Positions 15,933 through 24,961 of a DNA stretch of 64,000 nt are shown here, in pieces. The DNA is from Brevibacillus dissolubilis (lineage in GTDB: Bacteria; Bacillota; Bacilli; Brevibacillales; Brevibacillaceae), in assembly GCF_006170445.1 (NCBI RefSeq), contig NZ_VCNA01000001.1, forward strand, positions 496,001 through 560,000, read 5' to 3'. Under the pieces are notes generated by a model. The model was given only the letters and a program-made list of their open reading frames with translations, did not search any database and was not told the origin of the DNA. Positions within the stretch are counted from its first letter, which is position 1; every line of letters begins with the position of its first letter. A program made the position numbers and the translations under genes.

Positions 15933-17126
15933 CTACTTCTGCTTCAACTCTGCGAGCGAATACCGCGTATCCCGCCATTCGATCCCGCCGCGCAACCATG
16001 TCAGGATCGCCGCTCTGCCAATCGCATACAGAAAAATCGGCACCGTGACAGGCCACAGCAAAAAGTAAACGAACCACATCGGATAGAATTTGCCGTGCAT
16101 CGTGAAGTAGACTAGGCACAGCACAAAATTAATCGAAAACAGCGTATGTGCCAGTCCCCAAGAAATCAACGGCCCGATAAACGGCAGCAGATAAAATGCC
16201 AGCAGCGGAATCAATCCGCCGACCAAAAACCAGATGCGGTACTCAAACGGCGCCAGCGAGTTTTTCTCCAAGCCCCGGATCATCTCCCCGACCGATGCAT
16301 ACCACTCAACGGACAACAACTGATCCGCGATGGCAAAATCCTGACGAAAGCCGTGAAGCTTCACCTGCCGGCCCAGCCGCAAGTCATCATCCGGGCGCAT
16401 CCGAATCACTTCATGTGTACCGATTGCCTCATATACCTGCTTGCGGATCAGGTTAAACGCACCAACCCCCATATGGGCGGGCGACCAGCTGAATCGGGCA
16501 TATTGCGGCATGAAAAACAGCATCAGGTTAAACATGAAAAACATCACAAGCGCACGCAGAAGCAGACTGTTAATCCGCATATTCGGCGTAAGCGCCAGAT
16601 GATCAAGCTTGTAATGCAAAGCGTGCTTGACCGCAATCGTCAGCGCCTGCGGATTGAAGACAATATCCGCATCGGTAAACAGCAGCCATTCGCCGGTCGC
16701 ATGCTGGGAGCCATGGTACAGGGCATGATTTTTGCCCAGCCAGCCTCTTGGAAGATCGGTGATGTCAATGACACGCAACTGTGGCGCGTTCCCCCCCGAT
16801 GATGCCCCAGCTTGCGCAACCTCCTGCTCCACCTCCCGCATGATCTCCCCGGTACGGTCGGTCGAACGGTCATTAACCGCGATGATCTCCATCGCCGGGT
16901 ACTCCAGCCGCAACAAAGACCGCAGCCCTTCCCCGATTCCCCGTTCCTCGTTGCGCGCGGCGACGATGATACTGATGCGGGGCAGTGTCTCATCAACCGA
17001 TTCGCCCGCTAGAGGGTCCATGCTGTTACGCGGCGGACGCAGCTGGCGAATCGTCACCAGCCCTGGCAATCCCAGCGCGATCAATACAATCCATATCACT
17101 AATAAAACACCAGCTACAATATCCAT
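15933..17126 (-). CDS. Membrane family 2 glycosyltransferase
   Basis: The 397-residue protein has an N-terminal membrane segment, a cytoplasmic GT-A domain and three or four C-terminal membrane segments. The GT2 core has ISIIVAARNEERGI, VNDRSTDRTGEI, the DXD-type metal site FTDADIVF near residue 158, and MRPDDDLRLGRQVK near residue 240. This layout matches the CrtQ-like and hopanoid-associated glycosyltransferases, so a lipid-linked acceptor is likely, but the substrate is unknown. I chose the ATG at 17126, nine bases after AGTAGGG; one at 17135 touches the ribosome site. It follows the VWA gene by 34 bases and may be co-transcribed with the ATPase pair. Confidence 0.85.
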   Translation of the reverse strand: MDIVAGVLLVIWIVLIALGLPGLVTIRQLRPPRNSMDPLAGESVDETLPRISIIVAARNEERGIGEGLRSLLRLEYPAMEIIAVNDRSTDRTGEIMREVEQEVAQAGASSGGNAPQLRVIDITDLPRGWLGKNHALYHGSQHATGEWLLFTDADIVFNPQALTIAVKHALHYKLDHLALTPNMRINSLLLRALVMFFMFNLMLFFMPQYARFSWSPAHMGVGAFNLIRKQVYEAIGTHEVIRMRPDDDLRLGRQVKLHGFRQDFAIADQLLSVEWYASVGEMIRGLEKNSLAPFEYRIWFLVGGLIPLLAFYLLPFIGPLISWGLAHTLFSINFVLCLVYFTMHGKFYPMWFVYFLLWPVTVPIFLYAIGRAAILTWLRGGIEWRDTRYSLAELKQK

Positions 17127-17160
17127 ACCATCCATCCCTACTCAACCCATCTGCAGCAGT

Positions 17161-18870
17161 TTACTCAAATACATCCAGCAACAGTCCCATCTCCTCATCC
17201 CCACGCGTCTCCCATGTCGTCGCAAACCGTACACGATGAGACACGCCAAGGATATCGTACTGCTGCACCAGATGCTGTCTGGCCGACCCGACGATCAGCG
17301 AGTGCAGCTTGACCTGCTTGCGTCGGCCCAGATCAGCCAGCATGTCACGCACTGACGGCGTAATCTGTCCGATACCATCTGTCACCATGACAAAATCAGC
17401 CCCGCGCCAAGCCTTGCCCTGATCCACGATCTCAATCCCTCGCTTAATCGGCAGGTCAAAATTCGTCCCACCGCCAAACGCCATTCGTGCCAGTCCATAG
17501 AATGCCGTCCAATCCGGCTTACGGTAATAGAGCGGCTGCTCCTTAAGCTCACCTTTGGTCCCGAACAAGATCAAGAGAAAATCCCGCTTCTCAAGCATCG
17601 CCAGCGCGGCGAAGGTCATCACAAAAATCTGCGCGAGCTTCAGCTTCCCGCCGCGCATCGAGTGGGAGGTATCCAGCATGCAGACGACAGGCCCTTTCGG
17701 CGGTTCTTCCACCCAGCCGACCGTATCGTAGGTAAAGAGCTTCTGCTCCACCCATTTGAGCATGAAATACATCTCAGTTTCCTCGTCAGCCAGCAGAGCA
17801 AGTTCCGATGGCAGCAGATGCGAGATATCGCCCGACTGCTTCAAGTCGTAATACTCTTCTGGAATCTGCTGGGAGCGGATCTCCTTGCGCTTCACCCGGA
17901 AATGATGGATATTGCGTCCCACTTCATGCAGGAACTCGATCAGATCAGGATGACGCTTCAGCTTATCTACCCATTTCAGATACTCCTCATGGGCCTGACG
18001 ACGCAATTTGCCAAGCTCTGTCCCCCAGCGCCGGTTAGCAATCCGCTGGCTGGCCTGCATCAGCTCGTGCAAAAACGAGGTGTCTGCTTCTTCGCCTTCC
18101 AACGACTCCCGCAGTGAGCGGTCGAGCCATTGCCCCAGCTCCTGCTCAATCGCTTCGATTGCTTCCTTTTCCTGACGCACCAGACGGTCATGCTGCTTCT
18201 CGCGCTGATTCAGCTCCTCTTCGGTTTTCTTGACCTTTTGCAAAAGCTTGGTGCGCTTGGTGTAGTTGGTGCGCATCTCTTCCTGCAGGTCTTCGATTTT
18301 TTTCTTTAATTCTCGGATTTCGGCCTCCACGAGCGGGCGGGTGTCAGAGGCTTCCTGCTTGTCCTCGACGATCCGTTTGCCCTGCTGCAGCGTGTAGCCG
18401 ATCAGCTTGAGCCGCTCCACCTGCTTGTCTGAGAGTCGTTCGGTCAGCGAGGTGGTAGGCTCTTCGCCCTGCTGTCCTTTTTTCTGCTTGATCCCGACGG
18501 CGGCCATCGGAGTCTGTTCTTTTTCCTTCTTTTTGACCTCTTCGGCATAGGTCTCGGTGAGCCACATCAGCGCCTTGATCGCTGTCTTGAACGCCGCACT
18601 CTCCTGTGAGTACGTCCGCGGATGGATCGTCCGGTAAAAATGCTGCTTGCGCAGGGTACGGATCATCCAGCGGTGAAACGGTGTCGCGTCCTTGGTCTCA
18701 TCCACTTCCGGATGCTCCAGAAAAAAGCACAGGAAAAAATCGGCGAACAGCTCCTTGTCAAACCACGGAGCACGCGCCCTCGCCTCCACCATCCACTCCT
18801 GTGCCACGCGGGATGAATGAAAATACGCGTCGAACACGTATCGGTCGACGCGGTTGCTACGTATGATCAT
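17161..18870 (-). CDS. VWA-domain protein, partner of the MoxR ATPase (ViaA-like)
   Basis: The 569-residue protein has a helical N-terminal half with a long coiled coil (about residues 180-270, rich in E, K, R and Q) and a C-terminal von Willebrand A domain. The metal-ion-dependent adhesion site is intact: DTSHS in VCMLDTSHSMRGG, a Thr in GGGTNFDLPI, and an Asp in VMVTDGIGQ. It starts at the ATG at 18870 behind GGAGGGG; nine upstream codons have no ribosome site. The immediately upstream gene encodes a MoxR-type ATPase. This pairing is known as RavA-ViaA in enterobacteria, where it acts as a chaperone for respiratory enzymes. The client here is unknown. Confidence 0.85.
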   Translation of the reverse strand: MIIRSNRVDRYVFDAYFHSSRVAQEWMVEARARAPWFDKELFADFFLCFFLEHPEVDETKDATPFHRWMIRTLRKQHFYRTIHPRTYSQESAAFKTAIKALMWLTETYAEEVKKKEKEQTPMAAVGIKQKKGQQGEEPTTSLTERLSDKQVERLKLIGYTLQQGKRIVEDKQEASDTRPLVEAEIRELKKKIEDLQEEMRTNYTKRTKLLQKVKKTEEELNQREKQHDRLVRQEKEAIEAIEQELGQWLDRSLRESLEGEEADTSFLHELMQASQRIANRRWGTELGKLRRQAHEEYLKWVDKLKRHPDLIEFLHEVGRNIHHFRVKRKEIRSQQIPEEYYDLKQSGDISHLLPSELALLADEETEMYFMLKWVEQKLFTYDTVGWVEEPPKGPVVCMLDTSHSMRGGKLKLAQIFVMTFAALAMLEKRDFLLILFGTKGELKEQPLYYRKPDWTAFYGLARMAFGGGTNFDLPIKRGIEIVDQGKAWRGADFVMVTDGIGQITPSVRDMLADLGRRKQVKLHSLIVGSARQHLVQQYDILGVSHRVRFATTWETRGDEEMGLLLDVFE

Positions 18871-18908
18871 GACGTCCCCTCCTGCCACGAACCGCACACA
18901 GGGATGCC

Positions 18909-20213
18909 CTACAAGGTGTAATCGTACTCGACGCCCGGAATCTCTCGGTCAAAGATCGTCCGGTACAAGCCCTGTAACATCTGGAGGATTCGCTCTCCCT
19001 CAATGCGCAGATGCGCGTACTTTACCGCGTATTTTTCCACGTTGAGAATGAAGTAATTCTTTTTATATATGTAAGCTGGCAGATCGCCCTCTTTTTGCTG
19101 CCACTCGACCAGTCGTCCGCGAAGCTCGCGTGCGGTGTCTTCCACTTCCTGACGGCAGACCTCAAGCAGGTTGCGGTAGTTGTCCGCCTGCTCCTTGCCC
19201 ATCTTCGCGCCGATCTCTTTTTTGAACTGGAAGGCATGCAGGTCGCTTTCCTTCTCCATCCATCTGGCGGCGGTCTGCTGGTAGCGGCGCAGCGGCAGCT
19301 CGCTCTCGATCTCCGCCTTGAGCGCCTCGGTAAAACGTGCCTCAAAAATCTCAGTCAGCACAGGCAGGTCCTCCGGCACATCCCACAGCATATGCGGGGT
19401 ATAGACGGTATCCCAGATCGTCACAGCGTCCCGGTTATTGAGCACTGCTGACGTCTGCCAGACATGTGCGATTTTTTTCAGACGGCGGTCGGAGATCAGG
19501 AATTCCTTTTCTTCCATATCCTGCTTGAGTCTGTACAGAAAATAGACGATTGACTCGGGGATCGTGACATTTGGCGCGGTTTCCTTCACATCTTTAACAT
19601 CATAGAGTGAAAAGACGGTTGGCAACGGCTCTGTCGGCAAATTAAACATCGCCTCATAGCTGGACGCCGTCTTCAAATATTCCACCTCATAACGGATTAA
19701 AAAACGGTCATAGAGCGCAGCCAGCTGCTCATTTTCCTCCGGCAATTCGTTGGATGCCGCGATGAGGAACAGGAGCGGCACAGGCTCTTTTTCACGTCCA
19801 TTGAAAAAGACGCGCTCGTTGAGGATGGACAACAAGGCATTGAGGATCGCACTGTTGGCCTTGAAGATCTCGTCCAAAAAGGCAAACTGTGCGGTCGGCA
19901 AATAGCCCTTGGTCTTGCGCACGTATTGGTCCTGCTTCAATTGGGTCAAGGAAACCGGCCCAAAGATCTCATCTGGGGTAGTAAAGCGCGTAAGCAGATA
20001 ATCATACCAATGCTCTGTCCCAAACAGCTGTGCAATCGCACGGGCCAGCTGGGATTTTGCCGTGCCTGGCGGGCCGATTAAGAGGGCATTCTCCCCGCTC
20101 ATCATCGCCAAAAAAAGCAGGCGGATCAATTCATTGCGTTCTAAAAAACGCTTCTCCAACAGTACAATCGATTGTTCGACCTTTCGTTGTAGCTGTGCTG
20201 CGTTTGGTTTCAT
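18909..20213 (-). CDS. MoxR-family AAA+ ATPase (RavA-like)
   Basis: The 434-residue protein has Walker A GPPGTAKSQLARAIA at about residue 43, Walker B FAFLDEIFKAN, sensor 1 LIAASNELPEEN and the arginine-finger region ALYDRFLIRYEVEYL. The C-terminal third is helical with a lid-like region and a long helix-rich tail, as in RavA rather than the short MoxR proteins. It is upstream of the VWA protein with a 38-base gap, forming a chaperone-type ATPase/VWA pair. The ATG at 20213 has only a distant GGTAGG, so the start is less certain than the rest. Confidence 0.88.
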   Translation of the reverse strand: MKPNAAQLQRKVEQSIVLLEKRFLERNELIRLLFLAMMSGENALLIGPPGTAKSQLARAIAQLFGTEHWYDYLLTRFTTPDEIFGPVSLTQLKQDQYVRKTKGYLPTAQFAFLDEIFKANSAILNALLSILNERVFFNGREKEPVPLLFLIAASNELPEENEQLAALYDRFLIRYEVEYLKTASSYEAMFNLPTEPLPTVFSLYDVKDVKETAPNVTIPESIVYFLYRLKQDMEEKEFLISDRRLKKIAHVWQTSAVLNNRDAVTIWDTVYTPHMLWDVPEDLPVLTEIFEARFTEALKAEIESELPLRRYQQTAARWMEKESDLHAFQFKKEIGAKMGKEQADNYRNLLEVCRQEVEDTARELRGRLVEWQQKEGDLPAYIYKKNYFILNVEKYAVKYAHLRIEGERILQMLQGLYRTIFDREIPGVEYDYTL

Positions 20214-20430
20214 CGACTGCGGCGTTCAAACCTACCGAACCATCCGACCAACCTGCTTGTCCGATCCGGTGATCCAACGCCTCCCTCCTGTATTTTTATA
20301 GGAGTAATGATGACACAAACCATATAAAAAAGCTAGTTGTGAACTGCCAACTTTGATTAATCAATGCTACGACTTGGAAATAATGGGTAGTATTCCGGCA
20401 TACTGCCCCATGACTGAAGGAGGACACACC

Positions 20431-20604
20431 ATGCCACGCTTGCAGATGAGCGAAGACGAATACTCCGTGCTCATGGAACGGGTATACAAAATTCTCAATC
20501 GAACCGAAGAACTCGATCAAGTGACTCACCACTTGATGTGGGAAATCTGGCGCTTGCTGCATTTCAGCAAATTGGATAGTCCTTCCGAGCAAATCGGCAA
20601 ATAG
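20431..20604 (+). CDS. Small acidic helical protein, function unknown
   Basis: The 57-residue product begins MPRLQMSEDEYSVLMERVYK and continues helical to WEIWRLLHFSKLD. GAAGGAGG precedes the ATG by eight bases, so translation is well supported. The upstream part of the open frame (from 20353) lacks any ribosome site. No family is recognised. It lies between the divergent MoxR gene and the YkvI gene, and is followed by a G/C-rich hairpin. Confidence 0.6.
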   Translation: MPRLQMSEDEYSVLMERVYKILNRTEELDQVTHHLMWEIWRLLHFSKLDSPSEQIGK

Positions 20605-20609
20605 CATAC

Positions 20610-20671
20610 CCCCTCTCCCTCTGTCTCATTGGTCTGCATGGTCTGCTGATGTGACCAGGGGGATTTTTTTG
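20610..20671 (+). terminator. Probable terminator of the 57-residue gene
   Basis: CCCCCT pairs with AGGGGG across a 40-base loop that itself has a GGTC/GACC stem. Seven T follow the right arm. Confidence 0.55.
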
Positions 20672-20757
20672 TCTTTGTCAGCCAAGCTTTCCTTCTTAGT
20701 TCCTATTCTCGTACATAAACTGGTACTGGCATAGAAACTTGGCAAGGAGGTGAACGC

Positions 20758-21792
20758 GTGAAAGATCTCAATCTTTGGGGAAAAAGCATTCCCATTGCCG
20801 CAACGTACATAGGAACGGTGGTCGGAGCCGGTTTTGCCAGCGGTCAGGAGATCTTGACCTTTTTCACCGCGTACGGTGCGTGGGGCACGGTCGGAATCGG
20901 TCTGGCCACCCTCTTATTCATCTATCTGGGCTATCAGATGATGGTCATCTCACACCGGCTTGGGACGAAATCATACGAATCGTTTAATAACCGGCTGTTC
21001 GGCCCCTATATCGGCAGGGCCATCAATCTGATCGTCTTTTTCACTCTGTTAGGTGTAACGACGGTGATGCTGGCCGGTTCCGGCTCTGTGCTGCAGGAGC
21101 AGTTCGGACTGCCCTATCTGGCGGGGATTCTATTGACCATCCTGTTATCCTTGGTTGTTCTGTACAAGGGTCTGGACCGTCTGTTGGTGGTCAACTCGAT
21201 CGTCGTGCCGATGATGCTGCTCTTTTCTGTCTTGATTTTTTTCACGATCGAGCAAAAAAGTCCATTGCCTGTGCAGCCCCCCACTTCCTATGAATTCATC
21301 TGGCGCGCGGTTCTGTATGTTTCGTTTAATCTGGCGATGGCCCAGGCGGTGCTGATCCCCCTTGGCCCCTATATGAAGGATGTACGGATCATCCGACGCT
21401 CCGCACTGCTCGGTGGCCTTGGGCTTGGGTTTATGTTGATCATCGCTCACTCGTCCATGCTCTCTAACTGGAACGAGGTGCGGATGGCAGAGGTCCCGAT
21501 GGTCACCATCATCAATCAATGGGGACCGTGGCTTCAATTGTTTTTTGTGTTGGTGCTTTATCTGGAGATTTTCACCACGCTGATCTCCAATGTGTTCGGG
21601 ATCACCCAGCAGCTCCACGAGGTGTTTGGACTGGATGAAAAATGGATCCATCTGCTGTTGTTCACCGTCAGTGTGAGCTTTTGTCTGGTGGGATACACGA
21701 ATTTGTTGATGGTGCTGTATCCGCTGTTTGGATATCTGGGGTTGGCGATCTTCCTCAGGGTGACGATGCAGCCGAGGAGGTTGTATCGGTAG
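20758..21792 (+). CDS. ykvI: YkvI-family membrane transporter
   Basis: The 344-residue protein has about ten hydrophobic segments and starts ATYIGTVVGAGFASGQEIL, the glycine-rich first helix typical of the YkvI group and related to the broken first helix of LeuT-fold transporters. Substrate unknown; amino-acid-like solutes are the usual guess for the fold. Translation begins at GTG 20758, preceded by AAGGAGGTG at ideal spacing. It appears monocistronic with its own terminator. Confidence 0.85.
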   Translation: MKDLNLWGKSIPIAATYIGTVVGAGFASGQEILTFFTAYGAWGTVGIGLATLLFIYLGYQMMVISHRLGTKSYESFNNRLFGPYIGRAINLIVFFTLLGVTTVMLAGSGSVLQEQFGLPYLAGILLTILLSLVVLYKGLDRLLVVNSIVVPMMLLFSVLIFFTIEQKSPLPVQPPTSYEFIWRAVLYVSFNLAMAQAVLIPLGPYMKDVRIIRRSALLGGLGLGFMLIIAHSSMLSNWNEVRMAEVPMVTIINQWGPWLQLFFVLVLYLEIFTTLISNVFGITQQLHEVFGLDEKWIHLLLFTVSVSFCLVGYTNLLMVLYPLFGYLGLAIFLRVTMQPRRLYR

Positions 21793-21888
21793 GTAGACTG
21801 TACTCTGACCAACTGTTCACAGGAAGGCCGTTCACTCTGATTGAATGTCGTTGGTGATTGTTTTGTCCAATGGTTGTTCCTGATCTGA

Positions 21889-21945
21889 AAAAAGCCAGCC
21901 ATGATCTCTGCCAGGAACATTGCGCGGAAGTGGCTGGCCTTCTTC
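21889..21945 (+). terminator. Terminator of ykvI
   Basis: GCCAGCCA at 21894-21901 pairs with TGGCTGGC at 21931-21938, followed by CTTCTT. An A-tract on the left side allows activity on the opposite strand as well. Confidence 0.65.
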
Positions 21946-22049
21946 TGGTCTTTACCTACCTTTTTCTCACCTGCTTATAGAAATGATCTTTCTTATCTTC
22001 ATATACGACTTATGAAACCTCATATTAAGAACAAAGGATGATTGGATTT

Positions 22050-22487
22050 ATGCTAAAAAGTGCTCCTTCTATCTGGATAATCCTGTGGTTGCTCATCTCT
22101 GTGTCGTTTTCCGTATGGCGCATGATGACCGCATGGCCGCAGCCGCTTTTACCTCATACAGATCTAATGAATAACGATGTAGCCGCGATGTTTGCCTTTG
22201 CACCTTTTTATTACACCGTCTGGTATGGTGTGCTGGGCAACATCTTACATGATGTGCTGTACCGATTGAAGGCGTCCTGGGCATACATAACGATTCCTGT
22301 CATGGTTCTTTTCTTCGTGTTGGGCAATCTTCTGCTGTTTCAGATTCTTCCGTACTCGTTTGACAAGTCACTGAAGGTGGCGATGATTGGGTCTTTTTTT
22401 GGCATGTTTCATTATTTTTTGACGCTGGCTTTTTTTGCATTGGGGAGAAGTGAGGTTCGGGATACGGAAGCAGTGCAGGAGGGATGA
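22050..22487 (+). CDS. Four-helix membrane protein, first of a tandem pair
   Basis: The 145-residue product has four predicted membrane segments. The stretch FAFAPFYYTVWYGVLGNILHD aligns with FFSPAFFVVWSGILGGILYQ in the protein at 22812, and the FQILPYSFDKSLK segment aligns with YVVPYGWDWELR, so the two are diverged tandem paralogues. AAAGGATGA lies seven to eight bases before the ATG at 22050; an ATG at 22038 overlaps that ribosome site. Function unknown. Confidence 0.7.
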   Translation: MLKSAPSIWIILWLLISVSFSVWRMMTAWPQPLLPHTDLMNNDVAAMFAFAPFYYTVWYGVLGNILHDVLYRLKASWAYITIPVMVLFFVLGNLLLFQILPYSFDKSLKVAMIGSFFGMFHYFLTLAFFALGRSEVRDTEAVQEG

Positions 22488-22541
22488 AGGTGGGGCGTTT
22501 TTGCAGGGGTATCATTAAGACAGATTGGATCAGATAACTGA

Positions 22542-22664
22542 GATCGTCAGATTCAAGAGAGCATGGATTAGAAACAGACTGGCATGGTCAAACTCAAGAC
22601 AGCATGATTTAGACTCAGACTGGCATCGTCATATTCATGAAAACATTGATGAGACTCAGAATAA
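22542..22664 (+). repeat. Three imperfect 41-bp tandem repeats
   Basis: Units start at 22542, 22583 and 22624. The best conserved parts are CAGACTGGCATGGTC against CAGACTGGCATCGTC and the (A/T)TTCAAGA-like block after it. The purine-rich strand is the plus strand. The repeat fills most of the gap between the two tandem membrane genes and has no ribosome site or open frame of its own. The rest of the gap up to 22811 shows only the second gene's leader. Confidence 0.6.
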
Positions 22665-22811
22665 CATCATCCCACCAGCCAAGTTCCAGCGGGCAATCCG
22701 TTCGGCAACACGGCTGTTTTTTTATGCGCCTAAACCGCTTCCGCTGCATAGTGTAATGTTATCTTTTTTTGCCTGCTGTTGCAGGCATCTGGCGGAAGGG
22801 TGGATGATGGG

Positions 22812-23246
22812 ATGGAGCCGTTTGTGACACAATTGCGGATTGGTTTGGTAGGGATGTTTGCGGTCTCCCTTTTTTGTTTATGCATGTTCTGGCCGTTGCC
22901 TGCTGACGTGGATCAGTTCTGGATGGAGGATGCGGGACTGCGGCAGTTTTTCCTAGCGTTGTTCTTCTCCCCTGCTTTTTTCGTGGTGTGGAGCGGGATA
23001 CTCGGGGGGATTCTGTATCAGCGGTTGGAGATGGGTAGGTATGTTGTGTGGAGATATATTCTGATCGCCGCTTATCAGATTATTGGGGTGGGACTGTTTC
23101 TGTATGTGGTTCCGTATGGGTGGGACTGGGAGCTGCGGAATGTCGGGTATGGGGCGGTTTTTGGTTGGATGGTGTTTTGGATGATGGTGTATGTCGGGGG
23201 TGTGGATAGGAAGGCGGTTTGTGGTGAAGTCGGCTCTTGCGAATAG
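22812..23246 (+). CDS. Four-helix membrane protein, second of a tandem pair
   Basis: The 144-residue product has four hydrophobic segments and shares the VWxGxLGxIL and VPYxxDxxLR motifs with the neighbour at 22050. The ATG at 22812 is preceded by GGAAGGGTGG. The open frame reaches back to 22779 but without a better start. The C-terminus is enriched in Gly and Val codons with unusually high G on the plus strand. Function unknown; duplication followed by divergence is the simplest origin. Confidence 0.65.
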   Translation: MEPFVTQLRIGLVGMFAVSLFCLCMFWPLPADVDQFWMEDAGLRQFFLALFFSPAFFVVWSGILGGILYQRLEMGRYVVWRYILIAAYQIIGVGLFLYVVPYGWDWELRNVGYGAVFGWMVFWMMVYVGGVDRKAVCGEVGSCE

Positions 23247-23389
23247 GGCTGGGTGTTGTAACACGCAAGGGGTAATACACGAAGAGTTTTTGATTGACAA
23301 ACTTTCTCATGAAATATACCAGATGTTAAGGCACGCTGAAGTTTTTTCCTCCGGGTTTTAACCCCATGGATTTTTTGAGTTTAACTATA

Positions 23390-23443
23390 ACAAAAGCCTG
23401 ACTTCATCTATGCGTTCACGACGAAATCGGGCTTTCTTTTTTG
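23390..23443 (+). terminator. Terminator after the tandem membrane genes
   Basis: AAAGCCTGACTTCAT pairs with ACGAAATCGGGCTTT at 12 of 15 positions, with CTTTTTT after it. It marks the boundary between the housekeeping region and the toxin-cassette region. Confidence 0.7.
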
Positions 23444-23589
23444 CAGTGGTTTACTTGATGTTTTTTTACTTTGTACTTCATCGCCTCCGTAATCTCGCCG
23501 ATTCCAGACTTGGGGAACGTTTCATATCTTTTGCAAGACTTCTCATTCAGTAAATTGCTAATTTTACTTTCATAGTTCTAAGTCAAACA

Positions 23590-23735
23590 TTTTTTTGAAT
23601 AGAAATTTGATATAAATATTTATCACCTGGTTCTAACGAGAAATTTAAAAAAAAATGGATTCCATCTAACGTATAAGAACCGTAGATTTCTCAAAAGCCC
23701 ACTGTCGTCCTATCATTTTTTCTACGTAATCAAAT
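23590..23735 (-). pseudogene. Relic of an immunity-type gene (paralogue of 28564-28977)
   Basis: The nucleotide sequence is clearly similar to the 3' half of the gene at 28564-28977. Shared blocks include GAAATTTGATATA, AAAAAATGGATTCCATCTA and GAACCGTA(A/G)ATTTC. Reading frames are interrupted and no ribosome site or start remains. The remaining DNA of this 700-base gap (23247-23952) holds a terminator but no open frame that I can support. The relic shows that the immunity family was once present here as a second copy. Confidence 0.65.
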
Positions 23736-23952
23736 TTATTCTTGGATCCCTAATTAACATTCTATGTTACGGATCCTACTTGCGCCCAAAAGTAGCCACT
23801 CGGTTGATTCAGTTGTAGCTGCTAATAACTGTAGCGAACCGTTACATGATCCATCTTGTATTGAGTGGGTGAGCAGGTTTCTATTGTTACCAATAGCAAC
23901 AATGGCCAATTATTTCGTAATCGCCTCATCAAATCCCCAAAAGTATCCAAAA

Positions 23953-24645
23953 TTATAAAGGCATTATATTTGTATAACATAATTCTTGCTTTTCAATACA
24001 TACGCTTAAGCGGTACGCTCTTCTCCCCTCAATAATATCTAATAAATTTTGTAATATTTTTTTCTCTTGTTGAATAGTGATTTTGTTGCTTTTCCCAAAA
24101 TTTCCGATGGAAGTCAGAATATCTTTTGTATGTTTCAATGACTCATTGATGTGTAACATTGCAACTACGATTTCATTTAAGATATACTCAATTCTCGTAT
24201 TTACCTTCAATAAATATTTGATTTTTTTTAAATCCTCAACAGCTTCAGATGACAAATACCTATCAGCCAATAGCTCTGTAGTAGATGGGTAAATTACTAA
24301 AAAATCTTTACATAATTTTTCAAGCAAGTTTTCCTGGATGGTTATGACCTCTATGTATTTCTTCTTACCAATCATGAATTCATAAATATCTTCAAGTTCC
24401 ATTTGATACAGGGAAGAATGACTTTCCTTATACCCCCACTCCCATTCTTCCAGTAAAGGATCGTTCAGGTCTCTTAGTCTTACTAAAATATCGACGATTA
24501 ATCTATTTCTCAGGTATTGATCATAACCTTGTTTACAGAATAAATGATATTTCTCATCGGCCCATCTTGATAGTTGTTCAATTTCCGATAGATTGAGCAT
24601 TACATGTTCTAGTTTTATTAACAGCTCACCGATTATTTTTTCCAT
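23953..24645 (-). CDS. Helical protein, candidate immunity factor, function unknown
   Basis: The 230-residue product is A/T-rich in codon use compared with the housekeeping genes and is predicted nearly all helical, with no signal peptide or membrane segment. It starts MEKIIGELLIKLEHVMLNLS. AGAGGTGATAATAAC precedes the ATG at 24645. Directly upstream on the same strand is a decayed reading frame that looks like a toxin tip (24681-24900). The position after such a tip and in front of other tip/immunity pairs suggests an immunity protein, but I do not recognise the family. Confidence 0.6.
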   Translation of the reverse strand: MEKIIGELLIKLEHVMLNLSEIEQLSRWADEKYHLFCKQGYDQYLRNRLIVDILVRLRDLNDPLLEEWEWGYKESHSSLYQMELEDIYEFMIGKKKYIEVITIQENLLEKLCKDFLVIYPSTTELLADRYLSSEAVEDLKKIKYLLKVNTRIEYILNEIVVAMLHINESLKHTKDILTSIGNFGKSNKITIQQEKKILQNLLDIIEGRRAYRLSVCIEKQELCYTNIMPL

Positions 24646-24680
24646 GTTATTATCACCTCTATAGTCCAACTAACAATTAA

Positions 24681-24900
24681 TCAATTTTTATATCTACCCA
24701 AATCCGGTTTCCGTTTGAATCAGGTATATTTCCTCCACCCGTCTGGATTCAAAATTAGTAGCCACATTTTGTTCAGCCGACTTTCGTCGCTTCCATAAGG
24801 GGTGTACATCCGAGCTAGATTACTCGTTTGGGGTTTCAATAAATTAGGCTTGTATACAAAAATTTAATTGCTTCGTTATCTCAACTGCTAGATTATCAGC
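24681..24900 (-). pseudogene. Probable decayed toxin-tip relic
   Basis: Read on the minus strand, one frame gives ARMYTPYGSDESRLNKMWLL and ILNPDGWRKYT, then a TGA where Trp would restore FKRKPDLGRYKN before the final stop. A second frame is open further upstream. These are low-level signs of a degraded C-terminal domain just before the gene at 23953-24645, the order seen for toxin and immunity genes elsewhere in this region. No domain is identified; confidence is limited. Confidence 0.35.
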
Positions 24901-24961
24901 GGTGGTAAACATATACCAACTAAAAAGGAACCACAACACTATGATTAGTCGTTCATCTCCT

